A stretch of DNA of 64,000 nucleotides, taken from Bradyrhizobium sp. AS23.2. GTDB lineage: Bacteria; Pseudomonadota; Alphaproteobacteria; Rhizobiales; Xanthobacteraceae. The position numbers and the translations under genes were made by a program. Shown in pieces: positions 43,442 to 51,030 of the stretch. The notes below the pieces were generated by a model. That model ran no database searches and was not told the origin of the DNA. It worked only from the letters and a program-made list of their open reading frames with translations. Position 1 is the stretch's first letter, and every line of letters begins with the position of its first letter. The stretch is from NCBI RefSeq assembly GCF_001908185.1, contig NZ_LGHM01000080.1, forward strand, positions 99,346 to 163,345, written 5' to 3'.

Positions 43442-43582
43442 CTCGCCCCGCTTGCGGGGAGAGGTCGAATTCGATCACAGATCGAATTCGGGTGAGGGGG
43501 ACTCTCCGCGAGTCCGACTGCCACCGTCCCCGTGGAGACTCCCCCTCACCCCAACCCTCTCCCCGCAAGCGGGGCGAGGGAG
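43442..43582. repeat. Palindromic repeat, family B copy 2
   Basis: CTCGCCCCGCTTGCGGGGAG at the left and CTCTCCCCGCAAGCGGGGCG at the right, with the same inner arms as the copy at 38331. Lies between convergent genes. The central part contains GAATTCGATCACAGATCGAA, itself a small inverted repeat. Confidence 0.8.
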
Positions 43583-43611
43583 CAGAGCGACCGTGTAGCC
43601 AGACTTGATCC

Positions 43612-44337
43612 TCAATCCGGCAACATCTCCCCGGACCCGCCGAGCTCCGCGGGCAGGTCGACGTATTTCGGCAAGCCATCCTTCACCGACACCATCTTGC
43701 TCGCGTAGTTCGCATGCAGCGTCGGCTGATGCGTGTATCCCTCCAGCAGATTGGCGTAGACGTCGATCAACCGCATCCGAGGGTGCTCGGTCATGACATG
43801 GCCGCCGCAGCGCTTGCAAAATTTGCGATAGGAGTGCTCGGTCTTGTTGAAGGTCCCGAGCTCTGCCTCGCCCTTGGTGATGCGGACGCTGTCCGACTTC
43901 CAGAGACTGAAGGCGTTGATCGGCGCGGCCGACCAGGCCTGGCAGTCGGCACAATGGCAATAGCCGGCGAAGACCGGCTTGCCCGTGACCTCGACCTCCA
44001 CGGCCCCGCAGAAGCAGCCGGCCCGGTAGCTCGCGAGCGGCTCCCCTTGCGTGTTCTCGCCCTCCGCAAGCAGATCGTTGTAGCCGGGATTCTTGCTCAT
44101 GAAGTTGCGGATGAAGTCGCACTCGACAGACAGCTTTCGTCCCTGCGCGCGTACCGCATCCAGCGTCGCGCGGCCGAGCTTTGAACCGATGCCGCGGCCG
44201 CCGAGCTCGGGCGGCACATCGGTGTGCACCAGCGTGATCGCGTCGTCGTTCTTCCGGTAGGTGACGAAGGCGACCAATCCGTCGACATCGAACTCGAACC
44301 GGCTGCGCTCCTCGTTGTCGCGAAAGGCTTCCGGCAT
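43612..44337 (-). CDS. Fusion of GCN5-type acetyltransferase domain and GFA (Mss4-like zinc) domain (241 aa)
   Basis: Residues 1-90 form a small YidJ-type acetyltransferase domain: VAFVTYRKNDDAITLVHTDV then the acetyl-CoA loop PPELGGRGIGSKLGRATLDA. Residues 103-235 form a GFA domain with seven cysteines in CxCG, CHCADC and CKRCG patterns (C108, C110, C127, C129, C132, C174, C177), suited to two zinc sites. The start at 44337 has GGGGAG seven bases upstream. GFA proteins include glutathione-dependent formaldehyde-activating enzymes, though most have unproven activity. The pairing in one chain is unusual and the link region is only about 13 residues. Functions are inferred from domains. Confidence 0.88.
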   Translation of the reverse strand: MPEAFRDNEERSRFEFDVDGLVAFVTYRKNDDAITLVHTDVPPELGGRGIGSKLGRATLDAVRAQGRKLSVECDFIRNFMSKNPGYNDLLAEGENTQGEPLASYRAGCFCGAVEVEVTGKPVFAGYCHCADCQAWSAAPINAFSLWKSDSVRITKGEAELGTFNKTEHSYRKFCKRCGGHVMTEHPRMRLIDVYANLLEGYTHQPTLHANYASKMVSVKDGLPKYVDLPAELGGSGEMLPD

Positions 44338-44434
44338 GGTCTTGCTCCCCAACGTGTCGCCTTTATTTGCGCTTCGCACGCTCCGCCGCCGGAAACTCGT
44401 GGTCAAGTCACCCACGCGATCGGACTTTCTTCAC

Positions 44435-44600
44435 CTCGCCCCGCTTGCGGGGAGAGGTCGCATCGCATCGAAGATGCGATGCGGGTGAGAGGGAGTCTCC
44501 GCGCGTCCAACTGTCACCGTCCTCGCGGAGACTCCCCCTCACCCTGACCCTCTCAGCGCGAGCGAAGCTCGTCGCGGCCCCGCAAGCGGGGAGAGGGGAA
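44435..44600. repeat. Palindromic repeat, family B copy 3 (with short insertion)
   Basis: Left arm as in other family B copies, right arm CCCCGCAAGCGGGGAGAGG. Between the right-hand CTCTC and CCCCGC there is an extra piece of about 25 bases containing GCGAGCGAAGCTCGTCGC, itself palindromic. Lies between two minus-strand genes. Confidence 0.75.
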
Positions 44601-44616
44601 ACGAGAGACGGGAGGC

Positions 44617-45894
44617 TTACGCCATGCTCAGCTCGTGGCGTCCCACCACCATCCAGTGCACCTCGTCGGGGCCGTCGGCGAAGCGGAGGTGGCGGACGTC
44701 CTGGTACATCTCGGCGAGCGGGGTCCAGTGCGAGATGCCGGTGGCGCCGTGCATCTGGATCGCCTGGTCGATGATCTTGCAGGCGCGCTCCGGCACCATG
44801 GCCTTGACCATGGAAACCCAGACGCGGGCTTCCTTGTTGCCGAGCACGTCCATGGCCTTGGCGGCCTTCAGCACCATCAGCCGCATCGCCTCGATCTCGC
44901 AGCGCGCCTGCGCGATGATCTGCATGTTGCCGCCGAGATGAGCGATCTTCTTGCCGAAAGCTTCGCGGGTGAGGCCACGCTGCACCATCAGGTCGAGCGC
45001 TTTCTCGGCCTTGCCGATGGTGCGCATGCAGTGATGGATGCGGCCGGGGCCGAGGCGGAGCTGCGAGATCTCGAAGCCGCGGCCTTCGCCGAGCAGCATG
45101 TTCTCCTTGGGCACGCGGACGTTGTTGAAGCGCATGTGCATGTGGCCGCGCGGGGCGTGGTCTTGCCCGAACACGTACATGGGGCCGAGCACCTCGACGC
45201 CGGGCGCGTCGCGCGGCACCAGGATCTGCGACTGCTGCTTGCTCGGCGCCGCATCCGGATTGGTCTTCACCATCACGATGAGGATCTTGCAGCGGGGATC
45301 GCCGAGACCCGAGATGTAGTACTTCTCGCCGTTGATCACCCATTCGTCGCCGACGAGCTTTGCCGTCGTCGAGATGTTCTTGGCGTCGGAGGAGGCGACG
45401 TTCGGCTCGGTCATGACATAGGCTGAGCGGATCTCGCCGTTGAGCAGCGGCTTCAGCCACTTCTCCTTCTGCTCCTTGGTGCCGACGCGCTCCAGCACTT
45501 CCATGTTGCCGGTGTCGGGCGCCGAGCAGTTCATGGTCTCCGACGCCAGCGGGCTCTTGCCGAGCTCGGCTGCGATATAGGCGTAGTCGAGATTGTTCAG
45601 GCCCTGGCCGGTCTCGTCATCGGGCAGGAAGAAGTTCCATAGGCCTTCCTTCTTGGCCTTGTTCTTGGCGACCTCGAGCACCTCAAGCTGCTTCGGCGTG
45701 AAGCTCCAGCGATCCTCTTTCTTTTCGCCGGCCTTGGCAAACTCGATCGACATCGGCTCGACGGTGTCGCGGATGAACTTCTTGACGTGATCGTAGAGCG
45801 GGCGGACCTGGTCCGACATCCTGAGGTCGTTGAGCTCGTCGCCGGGATTGAGGGTGTAGTTCGTGGTGCGGGGAATGTAGGTGTGCTTTGTCAT
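44617..45894 (-). CDS. Acyl-CoA dehydrogenase of the ACAD10/ACAD11-like group (425 aa)
   Basis: A full acyl-CoA dehydrogenase: the FAD block YVMTEPNVASSDAKN, SGLGDPRCKILIVMVKTN, and the C-terminal RHLRFADGPDEVHW, which is a hallmark of the ACAD10/ACAD11 and LvaC-like group rather than ordinary chain-length dehydrogenases. Start at 45894 with GGGAGG just upstream. Known for this group: removal of a phosphate from 4-phosphoacyl-CoA during conversion to 3-hydroxyacyl-CoA, working after an APH-type kinase. Such a kinase is encoded at 48397. On that basis it may be the LvaC counterpart. A plain oxidation of an acyl-CoA is the alternative. Confidence 0.88.
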   Translation of the reverse strand: MTKHTYIPRTTNYTLNPGDELNDLRMSDQVRPLYDHVKKFIRDTVEPMSIEFAKAGEKKEDRWSFTPKQLEVLEVAKNKAKKEGLWNFFLPDDETGQGLNNLDYAYIAAELGKSPLASETMNCSAPDTGNMEVLERVGTKEQKEKWLKPLLNGEIRSAYVMTEPNVASSDAKNISTTAKLVGDEWVINGEKYYISGLGDPRCKILIVMVKTNPDAAPSKQQSQILVPRDAPGVEVLGPMYVFGQDHAPRGHMHMRFNNVRVPKENMLLGEGRGFEISQLRLGPGRIHHCMRTIGKAEKALDLMVQRGLTREAFGKKIAHLGGNMQIIAQARCEIEAMRLMVLKAAKAMDVLGNKEARVWVSMVKAMVPERACKIIDQAIQMHGATGISHWTPLAEMYQDVRHLRFADGPDEVHWMVVGRHELSMA

Positions 45895-46046
45895 TGTTCC
45901 TCCCGTTTCGCTGAGACCGTTGGGCGAGACAATAGTCGCAGCACGGCCGAAGCGCGAGCCTGCATTTTTCACGCAAGCCATGCCATGTGATGGAGTTTCG
46001 CGGGGCGTTTGAAATGTTGTTTGAATGGGGCCGCCAACCCACCGCC

Positions 46047-46147
46047 GTCATTCCCCGCGAAGGCGGGGAATCCAGTACGCCGCGGCCCTTCCGTGAATCA
46101 CCGACACCAGTGGAATACTGGATCGCCCGATCAAGTCGGGCGATGAC
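46047..46147. repeat. Palindromic repeat, family D copy 2
   Basis: GTCATTCCCCGCGAAGGCGG on the left and CGCCCGATCAAGTCGGGCGA with ATGAC on the right; inner GAATCCAGTA and TACTGGATC. Lies between two minus-strand genes. Confidence 0.72.
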
Positions 46148-46161
46148 AGCTGTAGTTGTGG

Positions 46162-46542
46162 TTAGTTCGGCATTCGATGCATCGCGCAGATCTTGTTGCC
46201 GTCGAGATCACGCAAGTAAGCGAGATAGAGCTTGCCGCCCGGGCCCTGGCGCACGCCAGGCGGATCCTCGCAGGTCTTGCCGCCACTGGCGATGCCGGCC
46301 GCATGCCAGGCATCGACCTGCTCGGGCGAGCTGCAGGCAAAGCCGATGGTGCCCCCGTTCGCGTGCGTTGCCGGCTCGCCGTTGATAGGCTTCGACACCG
46401 AGAACACGCCGGTCTTGGTGATGTAGAAGATACGATGGCCATCGACCCTGGCCGGCCGCACCTCGAGCGTGCCGAGCAGGTTGTCGTAGAACGCTTTGGC
46501 CTTGTCCAAATCGTTGGTGCCAATCATCACGTGTGAAAACAT
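46162..46542 (-). CDS. VOC/glyoxalase-family protein (126 aa)
   Basis: One-chain vicinal oxygen chelate fold of two beta-alpha-beta-beta-beta modules: FSHVMIGTNDLDKAKAFYDN at the start and YLAYLRDLDGNKICAMHRMP at the end. The histidine in the first module and the aspartate/asparagine region in the last are positioned as metal ligands. GGAGGGGCAC before the ATG at 46542 is a strong ribosome site. The frame is open upstream into the SDR gene but those residues are not part of it. It may detoxify 2-oxoaldehydes or act on a CoA ester; no specific reaction can be named. Confidence 0.82.
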   Translation of the reverse strand: MFSHVMIGTNDLDKAKAFYDNLLGTLEVRPARVDGHRIFYITKTGVFSVSKPINGEPATHANGGTIGFACSSPEQVDAWHAAGIASGGKTCEDPPGVRQGPGGKLYLAYLRDLDGNKICAMHRMPN

Positions 46543-46561
46543 GTGCCCCTCCTTGGAGTTG

Positions 46562-46640
46562 GTAGCCCGGATGGAGCGCAGCGAAATCCGGGTTGTTTGT
46601 TTTTGCAGTCCCGGATTGCGCTGCGCTCCATCCTGGCTAC
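46562..46640. repeat. Palindromic repeat, family G
   Basis: GTAGCCCGGATGGAGCGCAG and CTGCGCTCCATCCTGGCTAC with inner ATCCGGG/CCCGGAT. One copy seen here. Sits between the SDR and VOC genes. Confidence 0.72.
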
Positions 46641-46652
46641 GTGCTCGAGAAA

Positions 46653-47432
46653 TCAGAACGCCGTATAGCCGCCGTCGATCACGAAGGTGTCCGCGGTGTG
46701 ATAGGATGACGCCTTGCTCATCAGATACACCGCGATGCCGCCGAAATCGCTGGCCTCGCCGAAGCGCCGCACCGGAATGCGCGGCATCACGTTCGCGACG
46801 AATTTCTCGTTGGCCATGATACCGGCGGTCATGTCGCTCTTGATCCAACCGGGCAGGATCGCATTCGCGGTGACGCCATGACGCGCCAGCTCGACGCCGA
46901 GCGCGCGCACCAGCGCGTTGATGGCGGCCTTGGTTGCCGCATAATGCTCGTTGCGCGCGGTGCCGAAGATCGAGGCGAGGCTCGAGGTCGCTACCAGCCG
47001 GCCGAACGGATCGCCGGCATTGGCGCGATCGGTCATGTGCTTTGCGGCAGCCTGGAACGCGTGGAACACGCCGTCGAGATTGGTCGCGAACATCGTGCGC
47101 CATTCCTCCTCGGTGCGCTCGATGAAGGAGCGCCGGCCGCCGCCGCCGATGCCTGCATTGGCAAAGCAGCCGTCGACCCGGCCGAACGTGTCGAGCGTGG
47201 CCTTCATTGCGGCATTGACCGAGGCCGGGTCGGTGACGTCGCAGACGCGGGTATCGACCTTGCCGGGCGAACCCGCCATGCTCGCGGCAGCACTCTTGTT
47301 CTTGTCAGCATTGCGGCCCCAGATCGAGACGTTGCAGCCCTGGCCGGTAAGCGCCTGCGCGATGCCGAGCCCGATGCCACCATTGCCGCCGGTAATCACG
47401 GCCACGCGGCCGGTCAGGTCGAAGATGTTCAT
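46653..47432 (-). CDS. SDR-family oxidoreductase, possible LvaD counterpart (259 aa)
   Basis: Classical SDR with intact motifs: VAVITGGNGGIGLGIAQAL near residue 10, the NAG of FANAGIGGGG, and the catalytic pair in HYAATKAAINALV. Start at 47432 (MNIFDLTGRVAVITGG). Transcribed away from the isomerase-kinase-DUF6285 unit across a 179-base divergent gap. If the locus handles 4-hydroxy- or 4-oxo-acyl-CoA, this SDR could interconvert oxo and hydroxy forms as LvaD does. That role is inferred from context; sequence alone does not set the substrate. Confidence 0.88.
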   Translation of the reverse strand: MNIFDLTGRVAVITGGNGGIGLGIAQALTGQGCNVSIWGRNADKNKSAAASMAGSPGKVDTRVCDVTDPASVNAAMKATLDTFGRVDGCFANAGIGGGGRRSFIERTEEEWRTMFATNLDGVFHAFQAAAKHMTDRANAGDPFGRLVATSSLASIFGTARNEHYAATKAAINALVRALGVELARHGVTANAILPGWIKSDMTAGIMANEKFVANVMPRIPVRRFGEASDFGGIAVYLMSKASSYHTADTFVIDGGYTAF

Positions 47433-47611
47433 GGAGCGTTTCCTGTTTTTGGCACAGAAGTGCGCCAGCCTGTGCGCGCAAGATTGTGCGATACGACGAC
47501 AAGGTATGTTCGGACCACCATGGACAAGGCCGCGACAAAAATCAAATATGCGCCCCGGCAAAAGTAATTCCGGCCTGCGAAACATCGCAGGCGACAACTG
47601 ACGAGGAAACC

Positions 47612-48400
47612 ATGCAGTTCAAACACGTCACGCTCGATTTCGATGGTTCGGTCGCGATCCTCAGGCTCGACCATCAGGAGGTGATGAACGCTGTCTCCGT
47701 GGACATGCTGGGCGGTCTCTCCGACGCGCTCGACGCGATCGAGGAGAAAAAGGACGAGGTACGCTGCGTCGTGCTGACCGGCGCGGGGCGGGCGTTCTGC
47801 ACCGGCGCGAATCTTCAGGGCCGCAACAACCAGTCGAAGAAGACCAGGGCCGGTGTGGCGCTCGAGACCGGGTTCCACCCGTTCCTGCGCCGCATCCGCA
47901 ATCTGCATTGCCCGATCGTCACCGCGGTCAACGGTCCGGCTGCCGGCGCCGGCATGAGCATCGCGCTGCTCGGCGACATGATCCTGTGCGCGCGCTCGTC
48001 CTATTTCCTGCAGGCCTTCCGCCGCATCGGTCTCGTGCCCGATTGCGGCTCGACCTGGCTGCTGCCGCGCCTGATCGGCAAGGCGCGTTCGGTCGAATTG
48101 TCGCTGATGGGCGAGCGCCTGCCGGCCGAGAAGGCGCTGGAATGGGGCCTCGTCAACCGCGTCTATGACGACGGCGTGCTGATGGAGGAAGCGATGAAGC
48201 TCGCGCGCGAGCTTGCAAGCGGCCCGACGGTCGCGCTGTCGTTGATCCGCAAGCTCTACTGGGACAGCCCGGAAAATTCCTTCGAGGAGCAGCTCAATCT
48301 CGAGTTCCAGTGCCAGATCCGCGCCGGCGACACGCAGGACTTCCGTGAAGGCGTCGGCGCGTTCCTGGAGAAGCGCCCGGCGCAGTTCAAAGGCAAATGA
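47612..48400 (+). CDS. PaaG-like enoyl-CoA isomerase of the crotonase family (262 aa)
   Basis: Crotonase fold. Both glutamates of true hydratases are replaced: GAGMSIALLGDM has Ser at the first site, and FLQAFRRIG has Phe at the second. The aspartate in IGLVPDCGSTWLLPRLIG is kept, as in PaaG (1,2-epoxyphenylacetyl-CoA isomerase) and other enoyl-CoA isomerases. The C-terminal DFREGVGAFLEKRPAQFKGK also resembles PaaG closely. It likely shifts a double bond or opens an epoxide in a CoA ester. It starts the plus-strand unit and overlaps the kinase gene by four bases. Confidence 0.88.
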   Translation: MQFKHVTLDFDGSVAILRLDHQEVMNAVSVDMLGGLSDALDAIEEKKDEVRCVVLTGAGRAFCTGANLQGRNNQSKKTRAGVALETGFHPFLRRIRNLHCPIVTAVNGPAAGAGMSIALLGDMILCARSSYFLQAFRRIGLVPDCGSTWLLPRLIGKARSVELSLMGERLPAEKALEWGLVNRVYDDGVLMEEAMKLARELASGPTVALSLIRKLYWDSPENSFEEQLNLEFQCQIRAGDTQDFREGVGAFLEKRPAQFKGK

Positions 48401-49383
48401 TCGAGGCGGAGCTTTCACGCAGCGTTGCGCGCTGGTGCGAGGGGGCGACCGGCGTGACCGGGGCGGCAAAGCTGTCCGGCGGCGCCAGTCAGGAGACCTG
48501 GCGCTTCGACATCGTTCATCCCGATGGACCAATCGGCGCGATCCTGCGCCGCTCGCCGAAAGGCTATGGCGCAGCCCCGACACGCGCGGCGGGTCTCGCC
48601 GCTGAAGCACAGTTGATGCAGCTTGCCTTTGAGGCCGGCGTGCCGTCGCCGCGCGTGATGCATGTGTTGACGGCTGACGAGGATCTCGGCACCGGCTTCA
48701 TCATGCAGCGGGTCGAGGGCGAGACCATCGCCCGCAAGATCCTGCGGGATGACGAGTTCGCGGCGGCGCGGCCGCATCTCGCGCGGCAGATCGGCGGCGT
48801 GCTTGCCGGCCTGCACAGGCTGCCGCTGGACAAGCTGCCCGAGTTGCGCCGCATGACCGCGGCCAGGGAGATCGGCGAGTTCGAGCGCGACTATCGCAGC
48901 CTGAACTGGCCAAAGCCCGTGTTCGAGCTGGCGCTGCGCTGGCTGCGCGATCACGATCCCGGTCCGTCGGCCGAGGAGACGCTGGTGCATGGCGATTTCC
49001 GCAACGGCAATCTCATCATCGGCGCCGACGGCGTCCGCGCCGTGCTCGACTGGGAGCTCGCCCATCTCGGCGATCCCATGGAGGACCTCGGCTGGGTCTG
49101 CGTCAACTCCTGGCGCTTCGGCGAAATCGACAAGCCCGTCGGCGGTTTCGGCACGCGTGAGGAGCTGTTCGCGGGCTACGAGGCGGCCGGCCGCAAGGTC
49201 GATCCGGCGCGCGTCAAATTCTGGGAAGTGATGGGCACGCTGCGCTGGGGGATCATGTGCGGCGGCATGATGCAGCGGTTTCGCGAGGGGCCGGATCATT
49301 CGATGGAGCGCGCGATGATCGGCCGCCGCGCCTCCGAGACCGAGATCGATCTCTTGCGGCTGCTGGCACCGCGCGGGAGTTGA
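48397..49383 (+). CDS. APH-fold phosphotransferase, LvaA/ACAD10-kinase-like (328 aa)
   Basis: Aminoglycoside-phosphotransferase fold: GGASQETWRFDI in the N-lobe, the catalytic loop VHGDFRNGNLIIGADGV and the metal aspartate in AVLDWELAHLGDPMEDLGW. These match the APH domain of ACAD10/ACAD11 and the bacterial LvaA kinase of levulinate degradation, which phosphorylates 4-hydroxyacyl-CoA. Drug phosphorylation is unlikely given its position between a crotonase gene and a DUF6285 gene. Overlaps the crotonase stop (ATGA) and is followed two bases later by the small protein. A 4-hydroxyacyl-CoA substrate is an inference from family and context. Confidence 0.85.
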   Translation: MIEAELSRSVARWCEGATGVTGAAKLSGGASQETWRFDIVHPDGPIGAILRRSPKGYGAAPTRAAGLAAEAQLMQLAFEAGVPSPRVMHVLTADEDLGTGFIMQRVEGETIARKILRDDEFAAARPHLARQIGGVLAGLHRLPLDKLPELRRMTAAREIGEFERDYRSLNWPKPVFELALRWLRDHDPGPSAEETLVHGDFRNGNLIIGADGVRAVLDWELAHLGDPMEDLGWVCVNSWRFGEIDKPVGGFGTREELFAGYEAAGRKVDPARVKFWEVMGTLRWGIMCGGMMQRFREGPDHSMERAMIGRRASETEIDLLRLLAPRGS

Positions 49384-49385
49384 CC

Positions 49386-49763
49386 ATGCAGGACGAACCG
49401 ACACCGATCGAGCTGACCAAGGCGGTCGCCGATTTCCTCCGCAACGACATCACGCCGCTGATCTCCGGCCACCAGGCCTTCAAGCTGCGCGTGGCCGTCA
49501 ATATCCTCGACCTCGTCACGCGGCAGCTGACGCAGGAGGAGGGGAGCGATGCGAAGGAGGTCGAGCGCCTGCGTGCGCTGCTCGGCATGGACGGCTCGGT
49601 CAACGATCTCAACCGCGCGCTCGCCGAGCGCATCGCGAAAGGCGAGGTCGACCTCGCAACGCCGGGCCTCGCCGAGCATCTCTGGCAGACCACGATGGAC
49701 AAGCTCGCCGTCGATCAGCCGAACTACGCCTCGTACAAGCGGGAGCTGTCGCGCGGCGGGTAG
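49386..49763 (+). CDS. DUF6285 protein, LvaB-like partner of the APH kinase (125 aa)
   Basis: Mostly helical, acidic protein (TPIELTKAVADFLRNDITPL at the start; ALAERIAKGEVDLATPGLAE and KLAVDQPNYASYKREL toward the end) with no enzyme motif. It belongs to a small family often encoded next to APH phosphotransferases and acyl-CoA dehydrogenases. Size and place match LvaB of the levulinate operon, a small protein needed along with the LvaA kinase. The ATG at 49386 is two bases after the kinase stop. It may stabilise the kinase or help bind the acyl-CoA. Confidence 0.78.
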   Translation: MQDEPTPIELTKAVADFLRNDITPLISGHQAFKLRVAVNILDLVTRQLTQEEGSDAKEVERLRALLGMDGSVNDLNRALAERIAKGEVDLATPGLAEHLWQTTMDKLAVDQPNYASYKRELSRGG

Positions 49764-49783
49764 GGCGGCACGCCGTATCCGCC

Positions 49784-49867
49784 GTCATTGCGAGGAGCGA
49801 AGCGACGAAGCAATCCAGAGTGTCTCTCCGGAGACAGTCTGGATTGCTTCGCTGCGCTCGCAATGAC
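49784..49867. repeat. Palindromic repeat, family A copy 3
   Basis: The most regular family A copy: GTCATTGCGAGGAGCGAAGC with GCTGCGCTCGCAATGAC, inner GCAATCCAGA and TCTGGATTGC. Stands next to the family C copy and long hairpin that follow. Confidence 0.8.
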
Positions 49868-49900
49868 GGTGTTGAGGCAGTCGCGCACCTCTCTCCAATC

Positions 49901-50020
49901 GTCATTCCGGGGCGTCGCGCAGCGACGAGCCCGGAATCCATTTATCTACGTGCTCCGCCGCCTGATGGATTCCGGGCCCGCGCCTGTCGGCGCGTCCCGG
50001 AATCCATCAGGCGGCGGAGC
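49901..50020. repeat. Family C copy fused with a perfect 25-base hairpin
   Basis: The left part (GTCATTCCGGGGCGTCGCGC) is the family C arm. The right part is a hairpin: positions 49952-49976 are the exact complement of 49996-50020, 25 bases, with a 19-base loop. The arms start GCTCCGCCGCC and end GGATTCCGGG. It lies between the convergent ends of the DUF6285 and hydratase genes and probably ends or protects both messages. Confidence 0.85.
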
Positions 50021-50028
50021 GAAACGCT

Positions 50029-50808
50029 CTACTTCCCCAGCCACTTCGGCGGGCGCTTCTCCGAAAACGCCTTCGGGCCCTCGATATAGTCCTGCGAGGC
50101 CACCATCGCCCTCACCGCCGGATACTCACGCTGCTCCTCGATCGCTTGCTCCAGCGAGACGGCCAGTCCCTTCTGGATCGTCTGCTTCGAGGCCCGGATC
50201 GACATCGGTGAGTTCTTGGTGATCATCTCCGCCCAGCGTAGCGCGCCTGACAGCGCCTCGCACTGCGGCACCACCTCGTTGACGAAGCCGAGCTCATGTC
50301 CTTCCTTGGCGCTGACATGGCGCGCGGTGAGGATCATGCCCATGGCGCGCTTGAGGCCGATCTGGCGCGGCAGCCGGTGCAGGCCGCCGGCGAGAGCGGC
50401 AAGGCCGACGCGCGGCTCGGGCAGGGCGAAGGTCGCGTTCTCCGACGCAATGATCAGGTCGCAGGCCAGCGCGATCTCGAAGCCGCCGCCCATGGCGACG
50501 CCGTTGACCGCGGCGATGATCGGCTTGTCGCAGTCGAAGCGCGAGGTGAGGCCGGCGAAGCCGCCCTTGTCCCAGCCGCGCTTGCCGCCCGCCGCCTGCC
50601 ACTTCAGATCGTTGCCGGCGCAGAACGCCTTGTCGCCCGCGCCGGTGACGATCGCGACCCATTGTTCGGGATCGGCGGAAAAGTCGTCAAACACCTTGTT
50701 GAGCTCGAAATGCGCGTCGGTATGAAGCGCGTTGTAAACCTCGGGCCGCGACAGCGTGACGATCGTGATCTGCCCCTTGCGTTCCACCTTTGAGAATTTC
50801 AGCTCCAT
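50029..50808 (-). CDS. Enoyl-CoA hydratase, CaiD-like (259 aa)
   Basis: Crotonase fold with both catalytic glutamates: VAMGGGFEIALACDLI and FALPEPRVGLAALAGGLHRL. It is thus expected to be a true hydratase, unlike its three crotonase relatives in the window. The oxyanion loop FCAGNDLKW is present. Substrate chain length is not evident; similarity to carnitinyl-CoA dehydratase-type enzymes is noted. Divergent from the second acyl-CoA dehydrogenase across 222 bases, a common arrangement for successive beta-oxidation steps. Confidence 0.88.
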   Translation of the reverse strand: MELKFSKVERKGQITIVTLSRPEVYNALHTDAHFELNKVFDDFSADPEQWVAIVTGAGDKAFCAGNDLKWQAAGGKRGWDKGGFAGLTSRFDCDKPIIAAVNGVAMGGGFEIALACDLIIASENATFALPEPRVGLAALAGGLHRLPRQIGLKRAMGMILTARHVSAKEGHELGFVNEVVPQCEALSGALRWAEMITKNSPMSIRASKQTIQKGLAVSLEQAIEEQREYPAVRAMVASQDYIEGPKAFSEKRPPKWLGK

Positions 50809-50937
50809 CGCTCGCTCCGCATTGTCTCGTGAGGAAATATCGGCGTCATACTACCGCGCGTCGGCGCTGCAACACCATCGAATCGCGCAACGCGCCTTGC
50901 GCCTCTCGCACGTCTCGCTTTGCTTGACTTCGGCTGC

Positions 50938-50966
50938 TTGACTTGCGCGCGGTCTTCTCACCTTAA
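50938..50966 (+). promoter_or_regulatory. Candidate sigma-70-type promoter of the acyl-CoA dehydrogenase gene
   Basis: TTGACT, 17 bases, then CCTTAA. Lies 65 bases before the GTG start. A similar TTGACT occurs 16 bases earlier. The -10 element is not ideal, so confidence is modest. Confidence 0.35.
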
Positions 50967-51030
50967 TCGCGCGAAGCAACAACGCGCGCAGCGCCTTAAC
51001 GCAAAACGAAAATCAACCCGGGAGAGAACC

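Noticed and set aside
48397..49383. Aminoglycoside resistance kinase
   Set aside because: The APH fold is shared, but the crotonase and DUF6285 neighbours and ACAD10-like motifs point to acyl-CoA metabolism.
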